A DNA stretch of 64,000 nucleotides from the NCBI GenBank assembly GCA_042408445.1, contig JBHORC010000011.1, positions 1-64,000 on the forward strand, read 5' to 3'. Origin of the DNA: CF-46 sp042408445 (lineage in GTDB: Bacteria > Chloroflexota > Limnocylindria > Limnocylindrales > CSP1-4). Position 1 is the first letter of the stretch; each line of letters begins with the position of its first letter. Position numbers and translations under genes: made by a program. Positions 31,782-39,770 of this stretch are shown here, piece after piece. The notes under the pieces were generated by a model. That model was not told the DNA's origin and ran no database searches. It worked only from the letters and a program-made list of their open reading frames with translations.

Positions 31782-32540
31782 ATGGCCGAACGCAGGAGCC
31801 GCACGGGCGGCGGCGACACCGAGCAGCCGGGCACCGGGGACGCCGCGACGCCTTCCAAACGCGGCGCCAGCTCCGCGGCCGGAGCCGGTGGCGATGCGGC
31901 CTCGCCGAAGCCGCGAGCCCGGGCGACGAAGCCGAGCACGACCGCGACGACGGCGCCGGCTTCCAAACCGACCACGACCACGACCAGGACCACGACGACG
32001 CGGCGCACGTCCACGGGGTCCGCGACGGCGACGGGCGTCGCCCGGACCGCTTCCGCGGGCGAGGCGTCGGCCGCCCTCGCGACCACCACCGCCGAGCCGC
32101 CGCGGTCCGTGTCCGGCGAGACGATCACGCTGACCCAGGGCGGGATCGACAGCGTCATCGCCACGAACGTGGACCTTCGCCAGGGCGGGATCGGTCAGGC
32201 CCGAGCCACGGACATCGCCGTGTCCCAGGGCGGGATCGGTCTGGCTCGTGCGGATCGCGTCTCCGTCGAGATGGGCGGTCTCGGCGCCGCGCTCGCGGGC
32301 GACGTCCGCGTCACGCAGAGCGCCGCCGGTACGGTCATCGCCCGCGACGTCCGGGTCGAGCAGTCCGTCGTCCGGACGATGATCGCGAACCATGTCCACG
32401 TGGAGCGGACGACGGGCGTCCTGTTTCTCGTCGCCCGGCGCGTCGACGGCAACGTCCGGGCCCTCCTGGACTGGCGCGGAGCGCTCGCCTTCGGTGCCGC
32501 CTTCGGCATCATCACGTCCGTCTTCCGCCGCCGCCGATAG
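31782..32540 (+). CDS. Protein with short beta-solenoid-like repeats and a C-terminal hydrophobic tail
   Basis: 252 residues from ATG 31782, with GGAGGG upstream. About 1-110 is low-complexity Ala/Thr/Arg. From about residue 111 come seven tandem units of roughly 15 residues, each opening with a beta strand and a Gly pair, e.g. ITLTQGGIDSVIATN, VDLRQGGIGQARATD, IAVSQGGIGLARADR, VSVEMGGLGAALAGD, then VRVTQ/VRVEQ/VHVER units. This periodicity suggests a stacked beta-solenoid, perhaps polymerising like bactofilins, though no family was recognised. The C terminus (GALAFGAAFGIITSVFRRRR) is a hydrophobic segment with a basic end. Role unknown. Confidence 0.75.
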   Translation: MAERRSRTGGGDTEQPGTGDAATPSKRGASSAAGAGGDAASPKPRARATKPSTTATTAPASKPTTTTTRTTTTRRTSTGSATATGVARTASAGEASAALATTTAEPPRSVSGETITLTQGGIDSVIATNVDLRQGGIGQARATDIAVSQGGIGLARADRVSVEMGGLGAALAGDVRVTQSAAGTVIARDVRVEQSVVRTMIANHVHVERTTGVLFLVARRVDGNVRALLDWRGALAFGAAFGIITSVFRRRR

Positions 32541-32618
32541 GTCCGCGACGCGCGGCGCCGCACGCCGGCGCGGTGGCGGCCGGGGCCCGAGGAAGCGGGA
32601 GCGGGACGGACCCTCGGC

Positions 32619-32624
32619 TATACT
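32619..32624 (+). promoter_or_regulatory. -10 box TATACT for the glycan operon
   Basis: Near-consensus TATACT about 89 nt upstream of GTG 32713. It is the only good promoter seen ahead of the 15.6-kb operon that follows. No clear -35. Confidence 0.45.
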
Positions 32625-32712
32625 CGGCGTCTTCCGCCAGCCCTCGGGGCGGCGCACCCTGTTCCGCCCCGCCGCGATGCGCGGGCATCCAGATGGAGCC
32701 CCCGACCGACCT

Positions 32713-33384
32713 GTGATCGACCCCTCGGCGCGCGTCCATGCCACCGCGGATCTCGAGCCGGACGTCACCGTCGGGGCCGGAACGAGCATCTGGCACCGGG
32801 CGCAGGTCCGGACCGGGGCGACTCTCGGTGCGGAGTGCATCGTCGGTCGGGACGCGTTCATCGATGAGGGCGTGATCGTCGGCGACCGGGTGAAGATCCA
32901 GAACCTCGCCCTGATCTACCACGGCGTCACGATCGGCAACGGCGTCTTCATCGGCCCGGGCGCGATCCTCACCAACGACCGCTACCCGCGCGCCGTGACC
33001 TCGACGGGCGAGCTCGCCCGCGCCGCCGACTGGCAGGTGACGCCGATCCGGCTCGAGGACGGGTCGTCCGTCGGCGCCGGTGCGGTGGTCGTTGCCGGTG
33101 TCACCGTCGGGCGCTTTGCCACCGTCGGCGCCGGGGCCGTCGTCACCCGCGACGTGCCGAGCCACGCCCTCGTCGTCGGCTCGCCGGCCCGACGGATCGG
33201 CTGGGTCTGCGCCTGCGGCGCGCGGCTCGTCGACAGCAACGGCGACCCGATGGCCGCCGAGCCCGGCCGCTATGCCGCTCACCTGGAGCTGATCTGTCCG
33301 AACTGCGGCCGGACGTACGCCTACATTCCCGATGCCGAGACGCTCGAGGAGCGCTCGGGCCCTCGCCAAGGAGCTCCCGCATGA
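32713..33384 (+). CDS. wlbB: Hexapeptide N-acetyltransferase, WlbB/WbpD type, with zinc ribbon
   Basis: 223 residues from GTG 32713 (ATG 32677 is an in-frame alternative). The protein is a left-handed beta-helix of hexapeptide repeats (VTVGAGTSIWHRAQVRTGA, IVGRDAFIDEGVIVGDRVKI, LIYHGVTIGNGVFIGPGA) ending in a zinc ribbon (CACG and CPNCG). This composition fits the UDP-2-acetamido-3-amino-2,3-dideoxy-glucuronate acetyltransferases that add the second N-acetyl group. Its stop overlaps the aminotransferase start (ATGA), as expected for the same pathway. Confidence 0.82.
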   Translation: MIDPSARVHATADLEPDVTVGAGTSIWHRAQVRTGATLGAECIVGRDAFIDEGVIVGDRVKIQNLALIYHGVTIGNGVFIGPGAILTNDRYPRAVTSTGELARAADWQVTPIRLEDGSSVGAGAVVVAGVTVGRFATVGAGAVVTRDVPSHALVVGSPARRIGWVCACGARLVDSNGDPMAAEPGRYAAHLELICPNCGRTYAYIPDAETLEERSGPRQGAPA

Positions 33385-34574
33385 TCCCGATCGCGCGCCC
33401 GGACATCGGCCAGGAAGAGATCGATGCCGTCACCGAGGTGCTCCAGAGCGGGATGATCGCCCAGGGTCGGAAGGTCAAGGAGCTCGAGGACCGCTGGGCC
33501 GAGTTCGTCGGCGTCAAGCACGCGATCGCGACCGCGAACGGGACGCTTGCCCTGATGTCGATCTTCAGCGGGATCGGCCTGGAGCCCGGCGACGAGGTGA
33601 TCACCGTCAGTCACACGTTCGCGGCGACGGCGAACGCGATCCTCTCGACCGGCGCCACGCCGGTGTTCGTCGACATCGAGCCGGACACGTACGTCATCGA
33701 TGCGAAGAAGATCGAGCGGGCGATCACGCCCCGGACGCGCGCGATCTGCCCGGTCCACCTCTTCGGGCTCGTCGCCGACATGGACATGATCCAGGCGATC
33801 GCCGACCGGCACGGGCTCGTCGTGGTCGAGGACGCGTGCCAGGCCCACGGGGCGACGTTCCGCGGCCGGATGGCGGGCTCGTTCGGCCACGGCGCCTTCA
33901 GCCTCTACGCGACGAAGAACATGACGACGGCCGAAGGTGGCTTCGTCACGACCAACGACGACGCGCTGGCCGACTGGCTCCGGCTGTACCGGAACCAGGG
34001 CATGCGGTCGCGGTACCAGTTCGAGATGCTCGGCTACAACTACCGGATGACCGACCTCGCGGCGGCGATCGGGCTCAGCCAGCTCGCCAAGCTGCCGGGC
34101 AACACGGCACGGCGCCAGGCGATCGCCGCCCGCTACGACGCGGCGTTTGGCGAGCTGCCGATCGGCCTGCCCGTCGCGCCGGACGGCCGCAGCCACGTGT
34201 TCCACCAGTACACAATCGACGTGGGCCGTGCGCGGGACGCGATCGTGGAGGACCTGCGCGGCGCGGGCGTCGGGGCCGACATCTACTACCCGATCCCGGT
34301 TCACCGCCAGAGCTACATCATGGAGCGCGGCCTCCACGCCGATCTCCCCGTCACGGATCGGGCCGCCGAGCGGACGCTCGCCCTGCCGATGTTCCCGGGT
34401 CTCTCCGACGCCGAGCAGGACCAGGTGATCGCGGCCGTGAGGGACGCGGTCGAGCGGCATCTCGGCGCCGGTCGTGCCGGCCGCGCCGAGGGTGCCGGGG
34501 GCGCCGGGGAGGAGCTCGCGACCCTCACCGAGGTGCCGGCCGCGGACGCCGCAGCAGGAGCCGCCGCGCGATGA
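33381..34574 (+). CDS. wlbC: DegT/DnrJ/EryC1/StrS aminotransferase, WlbC/WbpE type
   Basis: 397 residues, PLP-dependent. Seen: IGQEEIDAVTEVLQSGMIAQG, GTLALMSIFSGIGLEPGDEVI, CPVHLFGLVADM, VEDACQAHGATFRGRMAG, and FSLYATKNMTTAEGGFV, whose Lys is the PLP lysine. The N terminus IPIARPDIGQEEIDAV matches UDP-2-acetamido-3-keto-glucuronate aminotransferases. It would add the 3-amino group in the diacetamido sugar pathway. The C-terminal about 30 residues are an Ala/Gly-rich tail. Starts overlap on both sides (33381/33384 and 34571/34574). Confidence 0.88.
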   Translation: MIPIARPDIGQEEIDAVTEVLQSGMIAQGRKVKELEDRWAEFVGVKHAIATANGTLALMSIFSGIGLEPGDEVITVSHTFAATANAILSTGATPVFVDIEPDTYVIDAKKIERAITPRTRAICPVHLFGLVADMDMIQAIADRHGLVVVEDACQAHGATFRGRMAGSFGHGAFSLYATKNMTTAEGGFVTTNDDALADWLRLYRNQGMRSRYQFEMLGYNYRMTDLAAAIGLSQLAKLPGNTARRQAIAARYDAAFGELPIGLPVAPDGRSHVFHQYTIDVGRARDAIVEDLRGAGVGADIYYPIPVHRQSYIMERGLHADLPVTDRAAERTLALPMFPGLSDAEQDQVIAAVRDAVERHLGAGRAGRAEGAGGAGEELATLTEVPAADAAAGAAAR

Positions 34575-35623
34575 CCTCCGGCTGGCAGCCGGCCGGTGAC
34601 CGCGAGCTCCGGGTCGGACTCGCCGGTCTCGGGTCGATGGGCCGGAACCACCTCCGCGTCCTCCACGCCCGGCCGGACGCCCGCCTCGTGGCGGTCGCCG
34701 ATCCCGTCCACGCAGCCCTCTCCGCAGCGGCCGCTCAGACCGGAGCCCAGGGATTCGACGAGCCGCTGGCGATGATCGGCGAGGCCGATCTCGACGCGGT
34801 CGTGATCGCTGCCCCGACAACGGCCCACGTGCCACTGGCCCTTGCCGCGATCGATCGCGGGATCGCGGTGCTCGTCGAGAAGCCGCTCGCGGCCACAACC
34901 GACGAGGCGATGCGGATCGTCGCCGCGGCGCGCCTGTCCGGCGTCCCGGTCCAGGTCGGTCATGTCGAGCGGTTCAACCCGGCCGTCCTCGAGCTGGGCC
35001 GGCTCATCGGCGAGGGCTGGCTCTCGACGGTCTACTCGATCGCGTCGCGGCGCGCCGGCCCGTTCCCCGCCCGGATCCGCGACGTCGGCGTGACGGTGGA
35101 TCTGGCGACCCACGACGTCGACATCCTGAGCTGGATCGCCGGGGAGCGACCCGTTCGCGTCTACGCCGAGACGGCCCAGCGGATCCACGCGACGAATGAG
35201 GACCTCCTCTTCGGCCTCCTCCACTTCCCGTCCGGTGCGACCGGCATGCTCGACGTCAACTGGCTCACCCCGGCCAAGCGACGCCAGCTGGTAGTCGTCG
35301 GCGAGGAGGGCATGTTCGAGCTGGACTACCTGACCCAGCGGCTCACCTTCACCCAGGCCACGGACACGACGAACCCGCGGCTGATCGGCGGGTATGCCCC
35401 GACGTTCGAGGGCGAGGTCCACGACGTGCCGGTCGCCTCGACCGAGCCGCTCGCGTCGGAGATCGACGCGTTCCTGGGCATCGTCCGCCACGGTGGGCGG
35501 CCGGTCGTCGACGCCGAGGACGGTCTCTGGGCCGTCGCCGTGGCGACCTCGATGCTGAGCGCGGCCGCCGACGGCCGGGTCATCGACCTGAGCTCGCTCT
35601 CGAGCCGGTTCGCGCCCGCATGA
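34571..35623 (+). CDS. wlbA: Gfo/Idh/MocA oxidoreductase, WlbA/WbpB type
   Basis: 350 residues. NAD-binding VGLAGLGSMGRNHLRVL, catalytic-region EKPLAATTDEAMRI (the EKP motif), VGHVERFNPAVLELG, DLATHDVDILSWI (Asp and His typical of sugar oxidoreductases). By position next to aminotransferase and acetyltransferase genes it should oxidise C-3 of a UDP-N-acetylglucosaminuronic acid before amination. Overlaps its neighbours by 4 bp on both sides, so it is part of one translationally coupled block. Confidence 0.85.
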   Translation: MTSGWQPAGDRELRVGLAGLGSMGRNHLRVLHARPDARLVAVADPVHAALSAAAAQTGAQGFDEPLAMIGEADLDAVVIAAPTTAHVPLALAAIDRGIAVLVEKPLAATTDEAMRIVAAARLSGVPVQVGHVERFNPAVLELGRLIGEGWLSTVYSIASRRAGPFPARIRDVGVTVDLATHDVDILSWIAGERPVRVYAETAQRIHATNEDLLFGLLHFPSGATGMLDVNWLTPAKRRQLVVVGEEGMFELDYLTQRLTFTQATDTTNPRLIGGYAPTFEGEVHDVPVASTEPLASEIDAFLGIVRHGGRPVVDAEDGLWAVAVATSMLSAAADGRVIDLSSLSSRFAPA

Positions 35624-37149
35624 CGATCGTCTCCCGACCATCGTCGGTCCAGAGCCTGCTCGGCGGCTCGATCGAGGTTCCCGTCCATCCCTGCACGCAT
35701 CCACCCGCCGCCGAGGTGCGGCCGTGGGTGGGCGACCGCGGGACCGCCGGAACCGTCGCGGTCGTCGGGGCGGGCAAGATGGGGCTGCCGCTCGCGGGCC
35801 AGTTCGCCAGTCACGGCTGGCACGTGATCGCGGTCGACGTCCAGCAGGCCGTCGTCGACGCGATCAATGCGGGCCGCTCGCACGTCGCCGAGGAGCCGGG
35901 CCTGGCCGAGCTGGTCGCGACCGCGCACGCCGGCGGCCGGCTGCGAGCGACCACCGACGCGGCCGCGGCGGCCCGTGACGCCGACGTTGTCGTCCTGATC
36001 GTGCCGGTCATGCTCGACGACGAGCAGCAGCCGGACTATCGCTACATGGACGCGGCCGTCGGCTCGATCGCTCCGGGCGTCCACGCCGGCTCGCTCGTGA
36101 TCTTCGAGACGACGTTGCCCGTCGGCGACACGCGGAACCGCTTCCTGCCGCGTCTCGTGGAGGCGTCCGGGCTCACACCGGATGTCGACCTGTACGTGGC
36201 GTTCTCGCCGGAGCGGCTCTACAGCGGTGCCGCCCTGAAGAACCTGGCGACGTATCCGAAGCTCGTCGGTGGGGTGGGACCGGCGTCCACGAACCGTGCC
36301 GCGGCGTTCTACGACGGCGTGCTCGACACGGAGATCGTGGCGATGAGCAACGCCGAGGCCGCGGAGTTCTCGAAGCTCGCCGACACGACGTATCGCGACG
36401 TGAACATCGCCCTGGCCAACGAGTTCGCCCGGTACGCCGAGCGGGTCGGCGTCGACATCCACGAGGTGATCTCGGCCGCGAACTCGCAGCCGTACTCCCA
36501 CATCCACCAGCCGGGGATCGGCGTCGGTGGCCACTGCATCCCGGTCTACCCGCACTTCCTGCTGTCGCGGGCGCCGGAGCTGGAGCTCGTCGACCTGTCG
36601 CGTCGGACGAACGACGGCCAGGTCGGCCTCGCGATCAAGGCGATCCAGCAGGAGCTGGGCGGCCTCGAAGGCGTGCCCGTGCTCGTGCTCGGCCTGACGT
36701 ACCGCCACGGAGTCCACGAGCTCGCCTACTCGCGGGCATTGCCGCTGATCGAGCGGCTCGTCCACGCCGGGGCGCTCGTCTCGGCGTGGGACCCGCTCCT
36801 GACGCCCGACGAGATCCGGCGAACCGGCGCGGGGCCCTGGACCTGGGCGTCGTCCGGGCCGTTCCGGGCGATCGTCACGCAGACGGCGGATCCGCGCTTC
36901 GCCGAGCTCGACGCCGCTTGGTTCCCGGAGCTGGAGCTGCTGTTCGACGGCCGGGACAGCGTCCGCGATCTCGAGCTGCCGCCCACGGTCGCGTACCGCG
37001 GGATCGGCGTTCCGCCTCGCGCGCGTTCGGCGGCCGAGGGTCCCGCCGCGACCGGTTCCGCGGCGACCGGTTCCGCGGCGACTGCGGCGACCGCCCGGAC
37101 CGAGCCCCCGGCGACGCCCCGGTCGGCCACGGTCGACGGCGCGGCCTGA
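35620..37149 (+). CDS. Nucleotide-sugar dehydrogenase (WecC-like; UDP-ManNAc or UDP-GlcNAc 6-dehydrogenase)
   Basis: 509 residues. About 45 extra N-terminal residues (with HPCTHPP) precede the Rossmann domain VAVVGAGKMGLPLAGQFASHGW. Catalytic Cys at about 306 in GVGGHCIPVYP; AFSPERLYSG; and KLADTTYRDVNIALANEF. The third domain reads GLTYRHGVHELAYSRALPLIERL. The C-terminal about 45 residues are Ala/Thr-rich, partly from a 15-bp tandem DNA repeat (37048-37077). It would oxidise C-6 to the uronate; whether on the GlcNAc or ManNAc sugar depends on the order in the pathway. Confidence 0.85.
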   Translation: MTIVSRPSSVQSLLGGSIEVPVHPCTHPPAAEVRPWVGDRGTAGTVAVVGAGKMGLPLAGQFASHGWHVIAVDVQQAVVDAINAGRSHVAEEPGLAELVATAHAGGRLRATTDAAAAARDADVVVLIVPVMLDDEQQPDYRYMDAAVGSIAPGVHAGSLVIFETTLPVGDTRNRFLPRLVEASGLTPDVDLYVAFSPERLYSGAALKNLATYPKLVGGVGPASTNRAAAFYDGVLDTEIVAMSNAEAAEFSKLADTTYRDVNIALANEFARYAERVGVDIHEVISAANSQPYSHIHQPGIGVGGHCIPVYPHFLLSRAPELELVDLSRRTNDGQVGLAIKAIQQELGGLEGVPVLVLGLTYRHGVHELAYSRALPLIERLVHAGALVSAWDPLLTPDEIRRTGAGPWTWASSGPFRAIVTQTADPRFAELDAAWFPELELLFDGRDSVRDLELPPTVAYRGIGVPPRARSAAEGPAATGSAATGSAATAATARTEPPATPRSATVDGAA

Positions 37150-37167
37150 GCCGCGTCGCCGGCCTTC

Positions 37168-38268
37168 GTGCGGATCGTCAGCGTCGTCGGGACGCGGCCC
37201 CAGCTCATCAAGGCGGCCGCCCTGTCGCCCGTCCTGCGGCGCGAACACGACGAGATCTTCGTCGACACCGGCCAGCACTACGACGAGGCGATGGCGGGCG
37301 CGTTCTTCGCCGAGCTCGGGCTGGCCCGCCCGGATCACTCGCTCGGGATCGGCGGCGGGACGGCCGCCGAGCAGACCGGGCGGATGCTCCCGGCGGTCGA
37401 GGCGGTCCTGATCGACGAGCATCCGGACGCCGTCCTCGTCTACGGCGACACGAACTCGACCCTCGCCGGTGCCCTCGCGGCGGCCAAGCTGACCGTCCCT
37501 GTCGCGCACGTCGAGGCCGGGTTGCGGTCGCTCGACCGGGCGATGCCGGAGGAGATCAACCGGATCGTCGCCGACCACGTCGCCGCCTGGCTCTTCGCGC
37601 CGACGCCGACCGCCGTCGCGAACCTCGCCGCCGAAGGGCTGACGGCCGGTGTGTCGCTCGTCGGTGACCTGATGCAGGACCTGGCGGCCCGGATCGCGCG
37701 CGAGGTCCGCGATCCGGCCGCGCTCGCGGCGACCGGGCTGGGCCTGACGGCGGGCGGGTACTTGTTCGCGACGGTCCACCGGGCGGAGAACCGCGATCCG
37801 CGGGCGATGGCGGCATGGGCATCACTGCTCGGGGCTGTCGGGTCCTCGGATCGGCCGGTCGTCCTCGCGCTGCACCCGGGCACGCGGGCTGCGCTGGACG
37901 CGGCGGGGATCGCGCTTCCCGAGGCCGTGCAGGTCATCGAGCCGCAGGGCTACCGCACGACGCTCACGCTTCAGCTCCACGCCGCGGCCGTGCTCACCGA
38001 TTCCGGCGGCGTCCAGCGCGAGGCAGCCTGGCTCGGCGTTCCGTGTCTCGTTCTTCGCGATCGGACCGAATGGGTCGAGGCGGTCGAGACGTCCGGCGGT
38101 CGGATGGTCGTCGTCGGGCTCGACGCCGAGCGCGCCGTGGCCGAGCTGGTGCGCCTCGCCGCGATCGAGGGCGCCGAAGCGGACACGGCGCGCCGGTCGC
38201 GCGATCTGGATCTCCGGCCGGCCGGCGCGGCCGAGGCGATCGTCGCCGCCCTCTCCCGACCCCGATGA
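37168..38268 (+). CDS. UDP-GlcNAc 2-epimerase family (WecB/WbpI type)
   Basis: 366 residues from GTG 37168. Seen: RIVSVVGTRPQLIKAAAL, DTGQHYDEAMAGAFFAELG, VLVYGDTNSTLAGALAAAK, HVEAGLRSLDRAMPEEINR and TDSGGVQREAAWLGVPCLVLRDRTEW. These are the active-site segments of non-hydrolysing 2-epimerases. In a Wbp-type pathway it would convert the GlcNAc(3NAc)A form to the ManNAc(3NAc)A form; classical UDP-GlcNAc to UDP-ManNAc epimerisation is the alternative. It lies 18 bp after the dehydrogenase gene, and its stop overlaps the next glycosyltransferase. Confidence 0.87.
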   Translation: MRIVSVVGTRPQLIKAAALSPVLRREHDEIFVDTGQHYDEAMAGAFFAELGLARPDHSLGIGGGTAAEQTGRMLPAVEAVLIDEHPDAVLVYGDTNSTLAGALAAAKLTVPVAHVEAGLRSLDRAMPEEINRIVADHVAAWLFAPTPTAVANLAAEGLTAGVSLVGDLMQDLAARIAREVRDPAALAATGLGLTAGGYLFATVHRAENRDPRAMAAWASLLGAVGSSDRPVVLALHPGTRAALDAAGIALPEAVQVIEPQGYRTTLTLQLHAAAVLTDSGGVQREAAWLGVPCLVLRDRTEWVEAVETSGGRMVVVGLDAERAVAELVRLAAIEGAEADTARRSRDLDLRPAGAAEAIVAALSRPR

Positions 38269-39770
38269 CGATCCTCGCCGACGCCGAGCCGGCGGCGGCC
38301 GAGACGGCGCCCACCGCCACCGATGCGAAGGTCGCGGACGAAACGGAGCCGGCCGCACGGGCCGCGGGCCCGGCGATCGTCCCCCAACGGCTCCTCCTCG
38401 TCCTGCCAACGACCGCTGAATTCGACTCGCGGACCTGGCGGATTGCCGGGGCCGCCGTCGCCCGCGGCCACACGGCCACGGTGCTCGCCCGGTCGGCTCC
38501 GGGGTTGCCGGACGACGAGCTGCACCCCGCCGGATACCGGATCCTCCGGGTCCCGTCGCGGACGGTGGACGGGCTGCCCGGCCGGCGACTGCGACGGCTC
38601 GCCGGCCAGCGCCCCGCGCCGACCGCACAGCCGGCCGAGGCCGCGCCGCAGTCCGGCGACCCCGCGGGTCACGCGGCCGCGCAGCCACCCCCGGCCGGCG
38701 AGCCCGCTCGCCCGGCTGGACGCCGCACGAGCACGCCCGCCCGAATCGCCCGTCTACCGGTTCGCGTCGTCCGCCGGATCGGCGCGACCTTGATGCGTCG
38801 TGCCGCCATCGTCCTCGTCATCCGTGCCCAGCGGATCGGTGCCGAGCGTGTCGCTCCAGACGCCGACGTCATCCACGGCATGGCCTACATGGGCATTCCG
38901 GTCGCGCTCGCCCTGCGCGGCCGCGCGACGGCACGCCGACCAGGCGTCGTCTACGACGCTCGTGACATCTACATCGATGCCGCCAATCTCGCCCGGTCGC
39001 CGCGCTGGATGCGCTGGCTGGTCGGCCGGGCGGAGCGGCGCTGGGCACGAGCCGCCGACCGGGTGATCACCGTGAACCAGCCGTACGCCGACGTCATGGC
39101 TCGCCGCTGGAGCCTGCCGACGCCGCTCATCGTGATGAACTGCTCGGACCCGATCGAGGCGACCGACGCGCCGGACGGCCGGTTCCAGCGAGCGCTCGGT
39201 CTGCCGCCGGAGACGCGGGTCGTCCTGTACCAGGGCGGCTTCTCGCACGACCGCGGCATCGAACAGCTGATCGCCGCGATCGACGCCGTTCCGGGCGCGA
39301 CGCTCGTGCTCATGGGGTACGGCGTGCTCGAGGGCTGGCTGCGCGAGATCGAGGCCGGCCGCGCCGACGGCCGCGTTCGGGTCATGCGTGCCGTGCCCCC
39401 GGCGGAGCTCCTCGAGTGGGTCCGGGCCGCCGATGTCGTCGCGATGCCGATCCAGCCGTCGACGCTGAATCACCGGCTCACGACGCCGAACAAGCTGTTC
39501 GAGGCGCTCGCGGCCGGGGTCCCCGTCGTGGCGAGCGACCTGCCCGGGATGGCACCGATCGTCCGCTCGACCGGCGCGGGGGAGGTCGTCGATCCCACCG
39601 ACCCGTCGGCGATCGCCGCAGCCGTCCGATCGATCCTCGAGCGGCCGGCCGATGAGCGGGCCGCCCTCCGCCGAACCGCCCATCGCGCGGCCGCCGAGAC
39701 GTACAACTGGGATGCCCAGGTGACGAAGCTGTTCGAGGCGTATGGCCGGCTCACGGGGCGGCCGTGGTGA
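38265..39770 (+). CDS. GT4 family glycosyltransferase
   Basis: 501 residues from ATG 38265, overlapping the 2-epimerase stop. An acidic, Ala-rich leader (about 1-40) precedes the N-terminal domain (LLLVLPTTAEFDSRTWRIA); a Pro/Ala-rich insert at about 120-165 interrupts it. C-terminal domain: RVITVNQPYADVMARRW, RVVLYQGGFSHDRGIEQLIAAI, LVLMGYGVLEGWLREIE, and PNKLFEALAAGVPVVASDLPGM with the donor-binding Glu. No signal peptide or membrane span. It transfers a sugar onto a lipid-linked glycan or a similar acceptor; its specificity is unknown. Confidence 0.87.
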   Translation: MTILADAEPAAAETAPTATDAKVADETEPAARAAGPAIVPQRLLLVLPTTAEFDSRTWRIAGAAVARGHTATVLARSAPGLPDDELHPAGYRILRVPSRTVDGLPGRRLRRLAGQRPAPTAQPAEAAPQSGDPAGHAAAQPPPAGEPARPAGRRTSTPARIARLPVRVVRRIGATLMRRAAIVLVIRAQRIGAERVAPDADVIHGMAYMGIPVALALRGRATARRPGVVYDARDIYIDAANLARSPRWMRWLVGRAERRWARAADRVITVNQPYADVMARRWSLPTPLIVMNCSDPIEATDAPDGRFQRALGLPPETRVVLYQGGFSHDRGIEQLIAAIDAVPGATLVLMGYGVLEGWLREIEAGRADGRVRVMRAVPPAELLEWVRAADVVAMPIQPSTLNHRLTTPNKLFEALAAGVPVVASDLPGMAPIVRSTGAGEVVDPTDPSAIAAAVRSILERPADERAALRRTAHRAAAETYNWDAQVTKLFEAYGRLTGRPW

